A stretch of DNA of 64,000 nt from Aliirhizobium wenxiniae (GTDB lineage: Bacteria; Pseudomonadota; Alphaproteobacteria; Rhizobiales; Rhizobiaceae), in contig NZ_JACHEG010000001.1 of the NCBI RefSeq assembly GCF_014201355.1, forward strand, positions 372,001 through 436,000, read 5' to 3'. Position numbers and translations under genes: made by a program. The notes below the pieces were generated by a model, which was given only the letters and a program-made list of their open reading frames with translations, searched no databases and was not told the DNA's origin. Shown here piece by piece: positions 26,138 through 36,721 of this stretch (position 1 is its first letter; each line of letters begins with the position of its first letter).

Positions 26138-26953
26138 TCAGGCAGCCTGCATGTTCTTCGTCTTCGCCGGTGCCGGCAGGGCATGCAGCTCGGCTGTCAC
26201 CTTGATGTCGCGCCAGGTAATCAGTTCAAGCGTTCCGTCATGATGTTCGGCAATTGCCGTGCAGCTTTCCACCCAGTCGCCGGTATTGACGTAATGGATG
26301 CCGTCGATATCGGTCATCACCGCGTGGTGAATATGGCCGCAGATGACGCCATCGACCTTGCTGCGCCTTGCCTCGTCGGCGACGACCTTCTGGAACTCAC
26401 CGATGAAATTGACCGCATGCTTGACCTGCAGCTTCGCCCAGGCAGAGAAAGACCAGTAAGGCATGCCCAGACGACGGCGGGCCGCCGCAAGCACGACGTT
26501 GATGGCGATTGCCACGTCATAGGCCCAGTCGCCCAGATAGGCGAGAAGGCGAGCGTTGCGCACGACCACGTCGAATTCGTCGCCGTGAAGCACGAGATAT
26601 TTCTTGCCGTCAGCCATCTCATGGATCGCACGATCCGCGACTTCGATGCCGCCGAAATGGGTGCCCGGAAAATCCCGCAGGAATTCATCGTGATTGCCGG
26701 GGATATAGACGATGCGGGTGCCCTTGCGCGCCTTGCGCAACAGCTTCTGAACCACGTCGTTGCAGCCTTGCGGCCAGAACCAGCTGCGCTTCAGCCGCCA
26801 GCCGTCGACAATGTCACCGACTAGGAACACCGTATCCGCTTCATGATATTTGAGAAAATCCAGCAGGAGTTCCGTCCGCGCCGCCTTCGAGCCGAGATGC
26901 ACGTCGGAGATGAACAAGGTCCTGAAATTCCTGGTCTCACCTGTCGCTGTCAC
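26138..26953 (-). CDS. UDP-2,3-diacylglucosamine pyrophosphatase-like metallophosphoesterase
   Basis: A 271-residue calcineurin-type phosphoesterase. Metal-binding motifs are present in order: FISDVHLG (DxH), LVGDIVDGW (GDxxD), IPGNHDEF (GNHD), LHGDEFD and ICGHIHHA (GHxH). The rhizobial homologues are annotated as LpxH-like hydrolases that make lipid X in lipid A synthesis. Other phosphoesterase substrates are possible. It starts at GTG 26953 after AGGACG. It is divergent from the malic enzyme gene. Confidence 0.83.
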   Translation of the reverse strand: MTATGETRNFRTLFISDVHLGSKAARTELLLDFLKYHEADTVFLVGDIVDGWRLKRSWFWPQGCNDVVQKLLRKARKGTRIVYIPGNHDEFLRDFPGTHFGGIEVADRAIHEMADGKKYLVLHGDEFDVVVRNARLLAYLGDWAYDVAIAINVVLAAARRRLGMPYWSFSAWAKLQVKHAVNFIGEFQKVVADEARRSKVDGVICGHIHHAVMTDIDGIHYVNTGDWVESCTAIAEHHDGTLELITWRDIKVTAELHALPAPAKTKNMQAA

Positions 26954-27164
26954 GGAAATCGTCCTTTCATAGCCAGCCCCGCCGCCTGAAAACCAGAGTC
27001 TTGTTTCAGGATGATGACAGGAGGTCTTTTCGGTGCGACAGCTGCCCCTTGGGAATTCCTTACATCGATCAAATTAGCTGCTGTTACACGGCGCTGTTTG
27101 ATGTAATGAGGGGCCGCATTCTCCCCATATGGACCGGGAAAAACAGACTAAAGCAGGAGCGAGC

Positions 27165-29492
27165 ATGGACGCGCAGGATAAATCAAAGTCGGCCCCACCG
27201 AGCAGTGCGGATCTTGACGAACAGGCGCTGTTCTTCCACCGGCATCCGCGTCCGGGCAAACTGGAAATCCAGGCGACCAAGCCGCTCGGAAACCAGCGCG
27301 ACCTAGCGCTCGCCTATTCTCCGGGTGTTGCAGCCCCCTGCCTCGCAATCCGCGACAATCCGGAAGCCGCTGCCGAATATACGGCGCGCGCCAATCTCGT
27401 TGCGGTCATTTCCAATGGTACGGCCGTCCTCGGGCTCGGCAATATCGGCCCGCTTGCATCCAAGCCGGTGATGGAAGGCAAGGCTGTCCTGTTCAAGAAG
27501 TTTGCCGGTATCGATGTTTTCGATATCGAGATCGATGCTGCCGGCATCGATGAGATGGTCTCGACCGTCTCTGCGCTCGAGCCGACCTTCGGCGGCATCA
27601 ACCTTGAAGACATCAAGGCGCCTGAATGTTTCGAAGTCGAGCGCCGGTTGCGCGAGAAGATGAACATCCCGGTCTTCCATGACGACCAGCACGGTACCGC
27701 CATCATCGTTGCAGCCGCGATCCTGAATGGCCTGGAATTGGCCGGCAAGTCGATCACCAACGTCAAGATCGTCACGTCGGGCGCCGGTGCAGCCGCACTC
27801 GCCTGCCTCAATCTTCTCGTTTCGCTCGGCGCGAAGAAGGAGAATATCTGGGTCCACGACATCGAAGGCCTCGTCTATGAAGGCCGTACCGAGCTGATGG
27901 ACGAATGGAAGTCGGTCTATGTGCAGAAGAGCGACAATCGCGTTCTCGCCGACAGCATCGACGGTGCAGACGTCTTCCTCGGCCTTTCTGCCCCGGGCGT
28001 GCTGAAGCCAGAACTGCTTGTGCGCATGGCGGAAAAGCCGCTGATCATGGCGCTTGCCAATCCGACGCCGGAAATCATGCCCGAACTCGCCCGTCAGGCG
28101 CGTCCGGATGCAATGATCTGCACCGGCCGGTCCGACTTCCCGAACCAGGTGAACAACGTTCTCTGTTTCCCGTATATCTTCCGCGGCGCGCTCGATTGCG
28201 GCGCAAGCACGATCAACGAGGAAATGAAGATGGCCGCGGTCAAGGCCATCGCAGCGCTTGCCCGTGAAGAAGTGTCGGATGTCGCGGCGAAGGCCTATTC
28301 CGGTGAAACGCCGATCTTTGGCCCGACCTATCTCATTCCGTCCCCCTTCGATCCGCGCCTCATCCTGCGCATTGCCCCGGCTGTTGCCCGTGCTGCCGCA
28401 GAAAGCGGCGTTGCCGCCCGTCCGATCCAGGATTTCGAAGCCTATCTCGACCAGTTGAACCGTTTCGTCTGGCGGTCCGGCTTTGTCATGAAGCCGATCT
28501 TCGCGACAGCCAAGGCATCGGAAAAGAAGCGCGTCATCTTTGCCGAAGGCGAAGACGAGCGCGTGCTGCGCGCTGCCCAGGTTCTGCTTGAAGAAGAGAT
28601 TGCCCGCCCGATCCTGATCGGCCGTCCTTCCGTCATCGAGGCGCGCCTGCAGCGTTTCGGCATCCGCATCCGCCCGGATGTCGATTTTAGCGTCGTCAAT
28701 CCGGAAGACGATCCGCGTTACCGCGAATATGTCGAGGATTACTTCGCATTGGTCGGCCGCAGCGGTATCAATCCGGAAGCCGCCCGCACGATCGTGCGCA
28801 CCAACAACACCGTGATCGGTGCGCTGTCCGTCAAGCGCGGCGAAGCCGATGCACTGATCTGCGGTGTAGAAGGCCGTTACGATCGCCACCTGCGCGACGT
28901 CAACCAGATCATCGGCAAGCGTCCCGGTGCCTGCACCAATGCCGGCCTCAGCCTGTTGATCTCCCAGCGCGGCGCAATGTTCTTCACCGACACGTTCGTG
29001 AACTACAATCCGACTGCCGAGGAGATTGCCGAGATCGCCATCCTTGCAGCTCACGAAGTTCGCCGATTCGGTATCGTGCCGAAGGCCGCGCTGATCTGCC
29101 ATTCGAATTTCGGCTCCCGCGATTCGGAAAGCGCCCGCAAGATGCGCGCCGCTCTGGAAATCATCCGCAAGGATGCGCCGGAACTCGAGGTGGATGGCGA
29201 AATGCAGGGTGGTTCGGCGCTCGACGAGGTACTGCGCAAGCGCGCCATGCCGAACAGCGCACTGACCGGTGAAGCCAATCTCCTGGTCTTCCCGAACCTC
29301 GACGCCGCCAGCATTTCGCTCGGTCTGGTGCGCACGATGATGGAGGGGCTGCATGTCGGCCCGATCCTGCTCGGCACAGCCAAGCCGGCACACATCCTGT
29401 CGCAGACGGTCACATCGCGCGGCGTCGTCAACATGGCGGCTCTTGCCGTCGTGGAGGCTTCTCAGGCGGAACCGCTTGCGCTGGTGAAATGA
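27165..29492 (+). CDS. NADP-dependent malic enzyme with C-terminal phosphotransacetylase-like domain
   Basis: A 775-residue protein. Residues about 20-440 are malic enzyme: [30 protein letters not shown] (metal/substrate) and a Rossmann nucleotide site ([20 protein letters not shown]). From about 450 on ([22 protein letters not shown]... [12 protein letters not shown]...) it has a phosphotransacetylase-like domain, the known multimodular MaeB/TME/DME architecture of rhizobia. It converts malate to pyruvate and CO2; rhizobia use NAD (DME) and NADP (TME) forms in symbiotic C4 metabolism. The isoform cannot be fixed here. The ATG at 27165 follows GCAGGAGC; an earlier ATG at 27129 is weaker. Confidence 0.88.
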   Translation: MDAQDKSKSAPPSSADLDEQALFFHRHPRPGKLEIQATKPLGNQRDLALAYSPGVAAPCLAIRDNPEAAAEYTARANLVAVISNGTAVLGLGNIGPLASKPVMEGKAVLFKKFAGIDVFDIEIDAAGIDEMVSTVSALEPTFGGINLEDIKAPECFEVERRLREKMNIPVFHDDQHGTAIIVAAAILNGLELAGKSITNVKIVTSGAGAAALACLNLLVSLGAKKENIWVHDIEGLVYEGRTELMDEWKSVYVQKSDNRVLADSIDGADVFLGLSAPGVLKPELLVRMAEKPLIMALANPTPEIMPELARQARPDAMICTGRSDFPNQVNNVLCFPYIFRGALDCGASTINEEMKMAAVKAIAALAREEVSDVAAKAYSGETPIFGPTYLIPSPFDPRLILRIAPAVARAAAESGVAARPIQDFEAYLDQLNRFVWRSGFVMKPIFATAKASEKKRVIFAEGEDERVLRAAQVLLEEEIARPILIGRPSVIEARLQRFGIRIRPDVDFSVVNPEDDPRYREYVEDYFALVGRSGINPEAARTIVRTNNTVIGALSVKRGEADALICGVEGRYDRHLRDVNQIIGKRPGACTNAGLSLLISQRGAMFFTDTFVNYNPTAEEIAEIAILAAHEVRRFGIVPKAALICHSNFGSRDSESARKMRAALEIIRKDAPELEVDGEMQGGSALDEVLRKRAMPNSALTGEANLLVFPNLDAASISLGLVRTMMEGLHVGPILLGTAKPAHILSQTVTSRGVVNMAALAVVEASQAEPLALVK

Positions 29493-29498
29493 CAAGAG

Positions 29499-29530
29499 AT
29501 GCGGGAAGCTTCAAGGCAAGCTTCCCGCAT
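29499..29530. terminator. Stem-loop downstream of malic enzyme gene
   Basis: A perfect 13-bp stem (ATGCGGGAAGCTT and complement) with a 6-base loop, 7 bases after the stop codon. There is no T-tract, so it may act as a transcript-stabilising or rho-linked element instead of a classic terminator. Confidence 0.65.
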
Positions 29531-29578
29531 GTTCGACATGCCAGGTTGATCCCCGCAGAGCCATGCGACAGGTGAGAC

Positions 29579-30310
29579 ATGACATTTTCCAAGCCGCAGA
29601 TGCTGACATCACTGATGCTTGCTTCGCTGCTTGCGCCTCAGGCAGCCTTTCCGCGCGATGTCGAGGTCTGCGCCAATCTCTATCGCCGCCTCAACGGCAC
29701 ACCGCAGATCATCGGCACGAGCAGCAATGTGCGTCGCTACGCGCAGGATCTGAGCGCGCTCAACGCGGATATCCGGCAACTCAGGATCGATATGCGCAGG
29801 CAGGGTTGCGGCAGCGGCAGCATCGTGGCGCTGGGAGCGCCTTCCGACGGCGATGATGAATGCGGTTACATGCAGGACACGCTGCAACGGCTGGAGGATG
29901 AGCGCGCGGTAATCACCGAGCAACGCAACAATACCCGCTCGCTACTGCAGCCATCGGAAGAGCGCGTCGCGATCTTGTCGGCGATCCGCTCCAACAATTG
30001 CACGCCAACCGACCTCGATACCCAGACGGACCTTGACGATAAAGAACGCCTGCGGATCCGGGGGCTGGCACTGCCAGGGCCGGGAGAAGAGACGCAGACC
30101 GGGCCAAAGGCGGACGATCCGAATTCCAGCATTACCCATCTCGGCAGCGCGTCAACTACGCCAGCGAGAGAAGCACCCGTGCAGTTCCCGCCGGATCGTC
30201 CCTATGATCCCGGCAAAAAGATTCGCTCCGTCGGGCCGCAATTCTTCCCCGAAGAAGACATCGACCTCGCCAATCCGAAATCCAGCGGCCCCCAGCAGCT
30301 GCAGCCTTGA
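29579..30310 (+). CDS. Exported protein of unknown function with helical core
   Basis: A 243-residue protein with a signal peptide (MLTSLMLASLLAPQAAF, cleavage near AAFPRD). After that come a helical region (residues 40-125) with four cysteines in CANLY, GCGSG, ECGYM and NNCTP, likely disulfide-bonded, and a Pro/Asp-rich C-terminal tail with no clear structure. AGGTGAG precedes the ATG. Conserved family not recognised. It follows the malic enzyme hairpin by 49 bases and probably has its own promoter; it converges on bluB. Confidence 0.7.
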   Translation: MTFSKPQMLTSLMLASLLAPQAAFPRDVEVCANLYRRLNGTPQIIGTSSNVRRYAQDLSALNADIRQLRIDMRRQGCGSGSIVALGAPSDGDDECGYMQDTLQRLEDERAVITEQRNNTRSLLQPSEERVAILSAIRSNNCTPTDLDTQTDLDDKERLRIRGLALPGPGEETQTGPKADDPNSSITHLGSASTTPAREAPVQFPPDRPYDPGKKIRSVGPQFFPEEDIDLANPKSSGPQQLQP

Positions 30311-31250
<940 letters not shown>

Positions 31251-31291
31251 GATGCCCTTATGCTGATTGATACCGGCTGACGCAAGGCCGT

Positions 31292-32128
31292 TCACGCCGC
31301 AGGGAAATACCTGACATAGGCGAATTCATCACCATCCGGTGACCAGTTGGGCGAGTTCATCGTGCCCTGCCCGCCAAACAGTTCGAATAGCGTTTCGACA
31401 TTGCCGCCATCCGCATCCATCAGCCGGACGCGAACGTGCTGGTCACGCGGATGATCGAAGACCTCAGCGTCATAGGAAACGAAAACGACCTTGTCACCTT
31501 TGGGTGACAGATGCGGGAACCAGTCGCCATAGTTGCTGTCGGTGATACGCTCGGCCGCGCCGCCGGCCGACGGAACACGCCAGATCTGCATCAGCCCGGT
31601 GCGGCTGGAGTTGAAATAGATCCACTTGCCGTCCGGGGAATAATCCGGCCCGTCATTGCGGCCCTCGCCGAAGGTCAGCCGCGTCTCGTTCTTCCCGTCA
31701 ATGCCGATCATATAGATATCGAAGACCTGATCACGGATGCCGCAATAGGCGAATGTCTTTCCGTCCGGCGACCAGCCATGCCAGTAGGATGGCAGGTTTT
31801 CGGTGACGAGCCTCGGCTTGCCGCCCTCGGCCGGCATAACGTAGATCGCCGATTTCCCGAACTCCACCTTGTCGGAAACGGCGATCAGCGTGCCATCCGG
31901 AGAGATGCCGTGATCGTTGTTGCAGAGCGTCGCAAAGCCCGTATCGACCCGTTGCGGGGCAGCATCACCATCCAGAGACAGGCGATAGATCAGGCCATCG
32001 GCATTGAGCATCAGATAGTCACCATTCGGCGACCAGTTCGGCGCTTCGAACAGTTCATCCGTCTGCCAGACCACCCGGCTCTGGCGGGTGTGGATATTGT
32101 AGATCTCGACAGAGCTTCGTAGCGCCAC
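31292..32128 (-). CDS. TolB-like beta-propeller protein
   Basis: A 278-residue protein with six repeats of the PD40/WD-like pattern (for example WSPNGDYLML, ISPDGTLIAV, WSPDGKTFAY, YSPDGKWIYF, LSPKGDKVVF and WSPDGDEFAYV), a TolB-type beta-propeller. It has no signal peptide, so unlike true TolB it is probably cytoplasmic. A GTG start at 32128 is chosen because AAGGAGG lies 6 bases upstream and overlaps the nadE stop codon, which means coupled translation with nadE. Function unknown; rhizobial homologues are annotated as biopolymer transporter Tol. It ends just before the bluB riboswitch region. Confidence 0.78.
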   Translation of the reverse strand: MALRSSVEIYNIHTRQSRVVWQTDELFEAPNWSPNGDYLMLNADGLIYRLSLDGDAAPQRVDTGFATLCNNDHGISPDGTLIAVSDKVEFGKSAIYVMPAEGGKPRLVTENLPSYWHGWSPDGKTFAYCGIRDQVFDIYMIGIDGKNETRLTFGEGRNDGPDYSPDGKWIYFNSSRTGLMQIWRVPSAGGAAERITDSNYGDWFPHLSPKGDKVVFVSYDAEVFDHPRDQHVRVRLMDADGGNVETLFELFGGQGTMNSPNWSPDGDEFAYVRYFPAA

Positions 32129-32138
32129 GACGACCTCC

Positions 32139-33812
32139 TTACCGATCGCGAAAACGGTTGGTGATCGGGTAACGGCGATCGCGGCCGAAGTTCTTCTTGG
32201 TGATCTTCACGCCGGGAGCCGACTGACGCCGCTTGTATTCGGCGAGATAGAGCAGATGCTCGATGCGATGAACGGTTGCAACGTCATGGCCGCGTGCGAC
32301 GATGTCTTCCGTGCCCATTTCCATTTCAACGAGGCATTCGAGGATGTCGTCCAGAACCGGATAGGGCGGCAGCGAATCCTGGTCCTTCTGGTCGGGTCGA
32401 AGCTCGGCCGAGGGCGCTTTGGAAATGATGTTTTTCGGGATCACTTCGCCAGACGGTCCGAGCGCGCCTGCCGGAAGATGCTCATTGCGCCATTCGGCCA
32501 GCGCATAGACCTGCATCTTGTAGAGGTCCTTGATCGGATTGAAGCCGCCGTTCATGTCGCCATAAAGCGTCGCGTAGCCGACCGACATTTCCGACTTGTT
32601 GCCGGTCGTCACAACCATCGAGCCGAACTTGTTTGAAATCGCCATCAGGATCGTGCCGCGCGTACGGCTCTGAAGGTTTTCCTCGGTAATGCCCTGATCC
32701 GTGCCTTCGAACATGTCGGAAAGCGATGCGAGAAAGCCTTCGACCGGCTCCGAAATTGGCACGATGTCGTAGCGGCAACCCAGCGCCCTGGCGCAATCGG
32801 CAGCATCCTTGAATGAGTCTTCGGACGTGTAACGATAGGGCAGCATGATGGTACGCACCCTCTCCTCGCCCAGCGCGTCGACGGCGATCGCGGCGCACAC
32901 AGCCGAATCGATGCCTCCCGAGAGGCCCAGCACGACCGACTTGAAGCCGTTCTTGTTCACGTAATCACGGAAGCCGAGCAGGCAGGCGTGGTAGTCAGCC
33001 TCTTCCTTTTCGGGAATACGGACCATCGGGCCTGGCTGGCAGCGCCAGCCACCCTCTTCCCGTCTCCAGTCGGTGACGACAAAGGCGGTCTCGAATTGCG
33101 AAAGCTGAAAGGCCAGCGACTTGTCGGCGTTGAAGGCGAAGCTTGCACCGTCGAAAACAAGTTCGTCCTGGCCACCGAGCTGGTTTGCAAAGATCAGCGG
33201 CAGACCGCTTTCGATAACCTGACGCAGCGCCACCTGATAACGGACATCCAGCTTGCCGCGATAATAGGGAGAACCGTTTGGCACGAGCAGGATTTCCGCA
33301 CCGCTCTCGGCCAGCGTCTCGCAGACGCCCATGTCGTTCCAGATTTCCTCGCAGATCGGAACGCCGATGCGAACACCCCTGAAATTATAGGGGCCGGAAA
33401 TCGATCCTTCGGTGAAGACACGCTTCTCGTCGAATTCGCCGTAGTTCGGCAGATCGATCTTGTCGCGGATGGCGATGATCTTGCCGGCATCGAGCAGTGC
33501 GACGGAGTTATGCCGCCCTGCCTCGCCCTGACGCGGAAAACCGATCAGCACACCCGGTCCGCCATCCGCAGTCTCTGCCGCCAGCGTCTCCACGGCCTTG
33601 AGGCAGGCCTTCAGGAAGGAGGGCTTGAGCACGAGGTCTTCCGGCGGATAGCCCGAAATGAAAAGCTCCGTCAGCATCAGCAGATCGGCGCCCTCACGGG
33701 CAGCGTCACGGCGAGCCTCACGGGCCAGAGCGAGATTGCCGGCGACATCGCCGACCGTCGGATTGAGCTGGGCAACAGCGATACGCAAGGTCTTGGGATC
33801 GGTCTGGGTCAT
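32139..33812 (-). CDS. nadE: Glutamine-dependent NAD+ synthetase
   Basis: A 557-residue two-domain enzyme. The N-terminal nitrilase domain (about 8-260) carries GADLLMLTELFISGY (catalytic Glu), DKIDLPNYGEF (Lys) and IGVPICEEIWNDMG (nucleophile Cys) to release ammonia from glutamine; the C-terminal ATP-pyrophosphatase domain has VLGLSGGIDSAVCAAIA (P-loop) and VTTGNKSEMSVGYATLYGDM. It makes NAD+ from nicotinic acid adenine dinucleotide. Length and order are normal for glutamine-dependent NadE. It is the first gene of a two-gene operon with the TolB-like gene. Confidence 0.94.
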   Translation of the reverse strand: MTQTDPKTLRIAVAQLNPTVGDVAGNLALAREARRDAAREGADLLMLTELFISGYPPEDLVLKPSFLKACLKAVETLAAETADGGPGVLIGFPRQGEAGRHNSVALLDAGKIIAIRDKIDLPNYGEFDEKRVFTEGSISGPYNFRGVRIGVPICEEIWNDMGVCETLAESGAEILLVPNGSPYYRGKLDVRYQVALRQVIESGLPLIFANQLGGQDELVFDGASFAFNADKSLAFQLSQFETAFVVTDWRREEGGWRCQPGPMVRIPEKEEADYHACLLGFRDYVNKNGFKSVVLGLSGGIDSAVCAAIAVDALGEERVRTIMLPYRYTSEDSFKDAADCARALGCRYDIVPISEPVEGFLASLSDMFEGTDQGITEENLQSRTRGTILMAISNKFGSMVVTTGNKSEMSVGYATLYGDMNGGFNPIKDLYKMQVYALAEWRNEHLPAGALGPSGEVIPKNIISKAPSAELRPDQKDQDSLPPYPVLDDILECLVEMEMGTEDIVARGHDVATVHRIEHLLYLAEYKRRQSAPGVKITKKNFGRDRRYPITNRFRDR

Positions 33813-34009
33813 GACCGAGATTTAATGCGGTGACGCAAATGCCGCAACGGTCTTTGGCGGCAATTTTCCACAACGATTGCCGGCCTGCACTCGATCGTCA
33901 AATCGTATTCTCACAACTTCAGGCAACTTCGCTATATTCAATGCATCTACTTTAGTAATGCCTTAATTGATGATGCCGATAATCCGACAAAAAAGCTCGG
34001 AGGAGACGG

Positions 34010-34429
34010 ATGCATATCCGGCGGTTCATCACCCACAGTTCAGGCGCTGCGGCGGTCGAATTCGCCATCGTCTCACCCCTTTTCTTTATCGCCCTGCTCA
34101 GCATGATCGCCTACGGCATCTATCTGTCTGCTGCCCATTCAGTTCAGCAACTGGCGGCAGACGCTGCGCGCACCGCCGTTGCCGGCCTGAGCGATACAGA
34201 GCGCAAAACTCTTGCTACCGATTTCATCAATCGCTCAACGATAGATAGTACGCTTCTCGACAAATCCAAGCTGACACTGACCGCACAGGCCGACCCCGGC
34301 AATCCGAACCAGTTCACCGTCGCCCTTACCTATGACGCCAGCAACCTGCCGATTTTCAATCTGTTCACCTATGCGATGCCGAGCAGCCAGATAAAACGGT
34401 TCGCAACGGTTCGTGTCGGAGGCATCTGA
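34010..34429 (+). CDS. TadE-like pilus assembly protein
   Basis: A 139-residue protein whose N-terminus, SGAAAVEFAIVSPLFFIALLSMIAYGIYL, is the TadE/TadF-type prepilin-like segment: Gly/Ala processing site, Glu at position 5 of the mature helix, and a hydrophobic helix. The remainder is a small exported domain. GGAGGAG precedes the ATG. It is coupled to the next gene by a 1-base overlap (TGATG). TadE-like minor pseudopilins accompany Flp-type pili, but no other tad/cpa gene is in the window. Confidence 0.8.
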   Translation: MHIRRFITHSSGAAAVEFAIVSPLFFIALLSMIAYGIYLSAAHSVQQLAADAARTAVAGLSDTERKTLATDFINRSTIDSTLLDKSKLTLTAQADPGNPNQFTVALTYDASNLPIFNLFTYAMPSSQIKRFATVRVGGI

Positions 34430-36156
34430 TGCAACAGATCAAACGATGGTTCCGTGACCGTCGCGGCAACGTCGCCATCACGGCCGCTTTGTCCCTGCCG
34501 ATTATGATCAGCGCGCTGGCACTCGGCGTCGACTATGGCTACCTGACGCTGCAACAGCGCGAACTTCAGACGACTGCCGACCTTTCGGCAATTTCAGCCG
34601 CTGCGAACCCCAGCAGTCCTGAGACTGGTGTCGTGGACTATATGAACCTCAACAACAAGAACATCGCCGTCCTGAAGAACGGCCAGTTGTTGAACAAAGG
34701 CGCACCGGTCGCCTTCAGCCTGGAAACCGTGTTCGACAAGTTCGAGGCTTATGCCGAAGTGATCGCCGGAAAATATCAGGCAGATCCGTCCGTTGCCGTC
34801 GGCACTCGATTCCAGTCCGGTGTCGCCCCCTATGACGCCGTCCGCGTGACCGTCTATCAGAAGGGGGGCCTCTTCTTTGGCGGTTCACTGGCGAAAGCGC
34901 CTATGCTGAACGCCAGCGGTACGGCCGCGATCGACAGGATGGCGGCATTTTCTGTCGGCTCGCGGCTTGCGAGCCTCAATGGCGGCGTGGTCAACGCCTT
35001 GCTCGGCAATATCCTTGGCACCACCTTGTCGTTGTCGGTGATGGACTATCAATCGCTGGCCAATGCCAATGTCGATCTGCTCAAGGTCTTTGATCAGCTG
35101 GCGATCAAGCTGAACCTGACGGCCGGCACCTATAACGATCTGCTCAATACCGACATTTCTTACGGTACCCTTCTGAATGCCATCGGCCAGACGACCGGAG
35201 TAACGCCTGCCGTCGCAGCGATCGTCAAGTCGCTGGAGAAGACGCTCGGCACGACCAAGCTTACCATCAAGCTGAAGGACATCATGGATATCGGCCCGCT
35301 CGGATCCCGACTGATCGGCAAGAGCGATGGCCTGGCGGTTCAGACCGACATATTCAACCTGATCAGCGCCACGGCACACGCCGCAAACGGCGGCACCAAC
35401 CAGATAGATCTCGATCTCGGCGCAACAATTCCCGGCCTCGGCGGCCTGACCTTGTCGGTTGCGATCGGCGAGCCGCCGGTCGGATCCAAGGCTCTGGGCA
35501 TTGGCAGAACAGGGTCGATCGTACGAACTGCCCAGACCCGCGTCGCGCTGACGACGACGGTCGACGGCATTACCGGCCTGCTAGGCATCAGGATCAAAGT
35601 GCCGCTCTATCTCGAAGTTGCTCATGCGGAAGGCCGCATGGTGTCGATCAGTTGCCCCAGCGGATCGACAGGCGCGACGGTGAATGTCGAGGCTGTTCCC
35701 GGAGTGCTGGAACTGTCGCTCGGCGATGTAGACAAATCCGCCTTCGCAAATTTCGGCAAGGACCCACGGGTGACCAAGACCAGGATGGTTGCCACGCCTG
35801 CACTAAACCTGACGGCGCTTGCCTATGCCAACGCAACGAACGTCAACGCAACGCAGCTGTCTTTCTCCCCGTCTGACATATCGAGCCAGAAGGCAAAACA
35901 TGCATCGACGAAAAATACCGTCTCGACGCTTGTGGATTCGTTGCTCAAGAACCTGCAGCTCGAAGTCGAAATCCTTGGACTGAGGGTCGAGGTGCCGTCC
36001 GCATTGCTCGGTGGCCTCGCAGATACGTTGAGGCTGCTGACCACGCCACTCGATCAGGTTCTTTACAGCGTGTTGTCCACCATCGGCGTGAAGGTCGGGG
36101 AAGTCGACGTGCGGGTCGGTGGCGCCTCATGCCGCAATCCGGTCCTCGTCCAGTAG
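34429..36156 (+). CDS. TadG-related pilus/secretion protein
   Basis: A 575-residue protein beginning RRGNVAITAALSLPIMISALALGVDYGYL, the N-terminal hydrophobic TadG motif (DUF2134 type), followed by TLQQRELQTTADLSAISAA, which is typical of TadG-like proteins. The large remaining region is an extracellular domain rich in Ala, Thr, Gly and Asn with repeated LxxL/Val-Gly segments, without a von Willebrand domain motif that I can recognise. The function is presumably in a Tad/Flp pilus or surface structure. It overlaps tadE-like by one base, so the two form an operon. It ends just before the convergent HxlR gene. Confidence 0.78.
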   Translation: MQQIKRWFRDRRGNVAITAALSLPIMISALALGVDYGYLTLQQRELQTTADLSAISAAANPSSPETGVVDYMNLNNKNIAVLKNGQLLNKGAPVAFSLETVFDKFEAYAEVIAGKYQADPSVAVGTRFQSGVAPYDAVRVTVYQKGGLFFGGSLAKAPMLNASGTAAIDRMAAFSVGSRLASLNGGVVNALLGNILGTTLSLSVMDYQSLANANVDLLKVFDQLAIKLNLTAGTYNDLLNTDISYGTLLNAIGQTTGVTPAVAAIVKSLEKTLGTTKLTIKLKDIMDIGPLGSRLIGKSDGLAVQTDIFNLISATAHAANGGTNQIDLDLGATIPGLGGLTLSVAIGEPPVGSKALGIGRTGSIVRTAQTRVALTTTVDGITGLLGIRIKVPLYLEVAHAEGRMVSISCPSGSTGATVNVEAVPGVLELSLGDVDKSAFANFGKDPRVTKTRMVATPALNLTALAYANATNVNATQLSFSPSDISSQKAKHASTKNTVSTLVDSLLKNLQLEVEILGLRVEVPSALLGGLADTLRLLTTPLDQVLYSVLSTIGVKVGEVDVRVGGASCRNPVLVQ

Positions 36157-36171
36157 GTCAGTCTCTGAACC

Positions 36172-36579
36172 TTATCCCAATTCGCTTGCGTCATATTTCG
36201 CACGTGCAGCCTTGACGGCAGCGTGGTTTTCTCCGGCCCAGGCAAGCACCTTCGATAAGGGGGCAAACAGCGAATGGCCGAGTTCAGTCATGCGATATTC
36301 GACGCTCGGAGGCTTGGTCGGAAAAACCTGCCGATCAATATAACCGTCGCGCTGGAGATCGCGCAAAGTCTGTGTCAGCATCCGCTGGGAAATATCCGGC
36401 ACAAGCCGCCGCAACTCTCCGAACCTGTATGGCCGCTGCGCAAGTGCCTCCAGAAGAAGGGTCGACCACTTGCCGGCAATCTGGTTCATCACATCGCGCA
36501 CCGGACAGTTCCCCGCATCCCACGAAGACGTCTCGCATGGCTCTCCCGCAAGCACGCTAACTCGTGGTGCATTGTCCAT
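36172..36579 (-). CDS. HxlR-family transcriptional regulator
   Basis: A 135-residue winged-helix regulator: [59 protein letters not shown] is the HxlR DNA-binding domain. Two N-terminal cysteines (PCETSSW and NCPVRDV) may sense oxidants or quinones as in the QorR/YodB type. The ATG at 36579 is chosen with GGGAAC upstream. It is divergent from the QOR2-like gene, 142 bases apart, the classic arrangement of a regulator and its target. Confidence 0.88.
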   Translation of the reverse strand: MDNAPRVSVLAGEPCETSSWDAGNCPVRDVMNQIAGKWSTLLLEALAQRPYRFGELRRLVPDISQRMLTQTLRDLQRDGYIDRQVFPTKPPSVEYRMTELGHSLFAPLSKVLAWAGENHAAVKAARAKYDASELG

Positions 36580-36650
36580 TGTAGTGGTTCCCTTTTGGTA
36601 ACGATCTCCCGGAAATGTGCCTCCTTTACATCGGGGCGTCAATTCCTATT

Positions 36651-36674
36651 CTAGTGCTAGTCTCTTTTTGAGAC
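36651..36674. promoter_or_regulatory. Candidate operator for the HxlR regulator
   Basis: Two adjacent inverted repeats, CTAG-TG-CTAG (36651-36660) and GTCTC-N5-GAGAC (36660-36674), lie midway in the intergenic region between the divergent regulator and reductase genes. Their position suggests binding by the regulator dimer. No experimental support. Confidence 0.4.
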
Positions 36675-36721
36675 CAACAATTATGCCGGGATAATCCGGC
36701 GGCATTGCAAGAGGAAACGAC

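Noticed and set aside
26985..27010. Hairpin CCTGAAA/TTTCAGG between phosphoesterase and malic enzyme
   Set aside because: Short, mismatched, and located in a divergent promoter region; not convincing as terminator or operator.
27303..29495. 730-codon open frame opposite the malic enzyme gene
   Set aside because: Antisense to a gene with clear motifs; composition is that of a codon-bias shadow and no ribosome site is seen.
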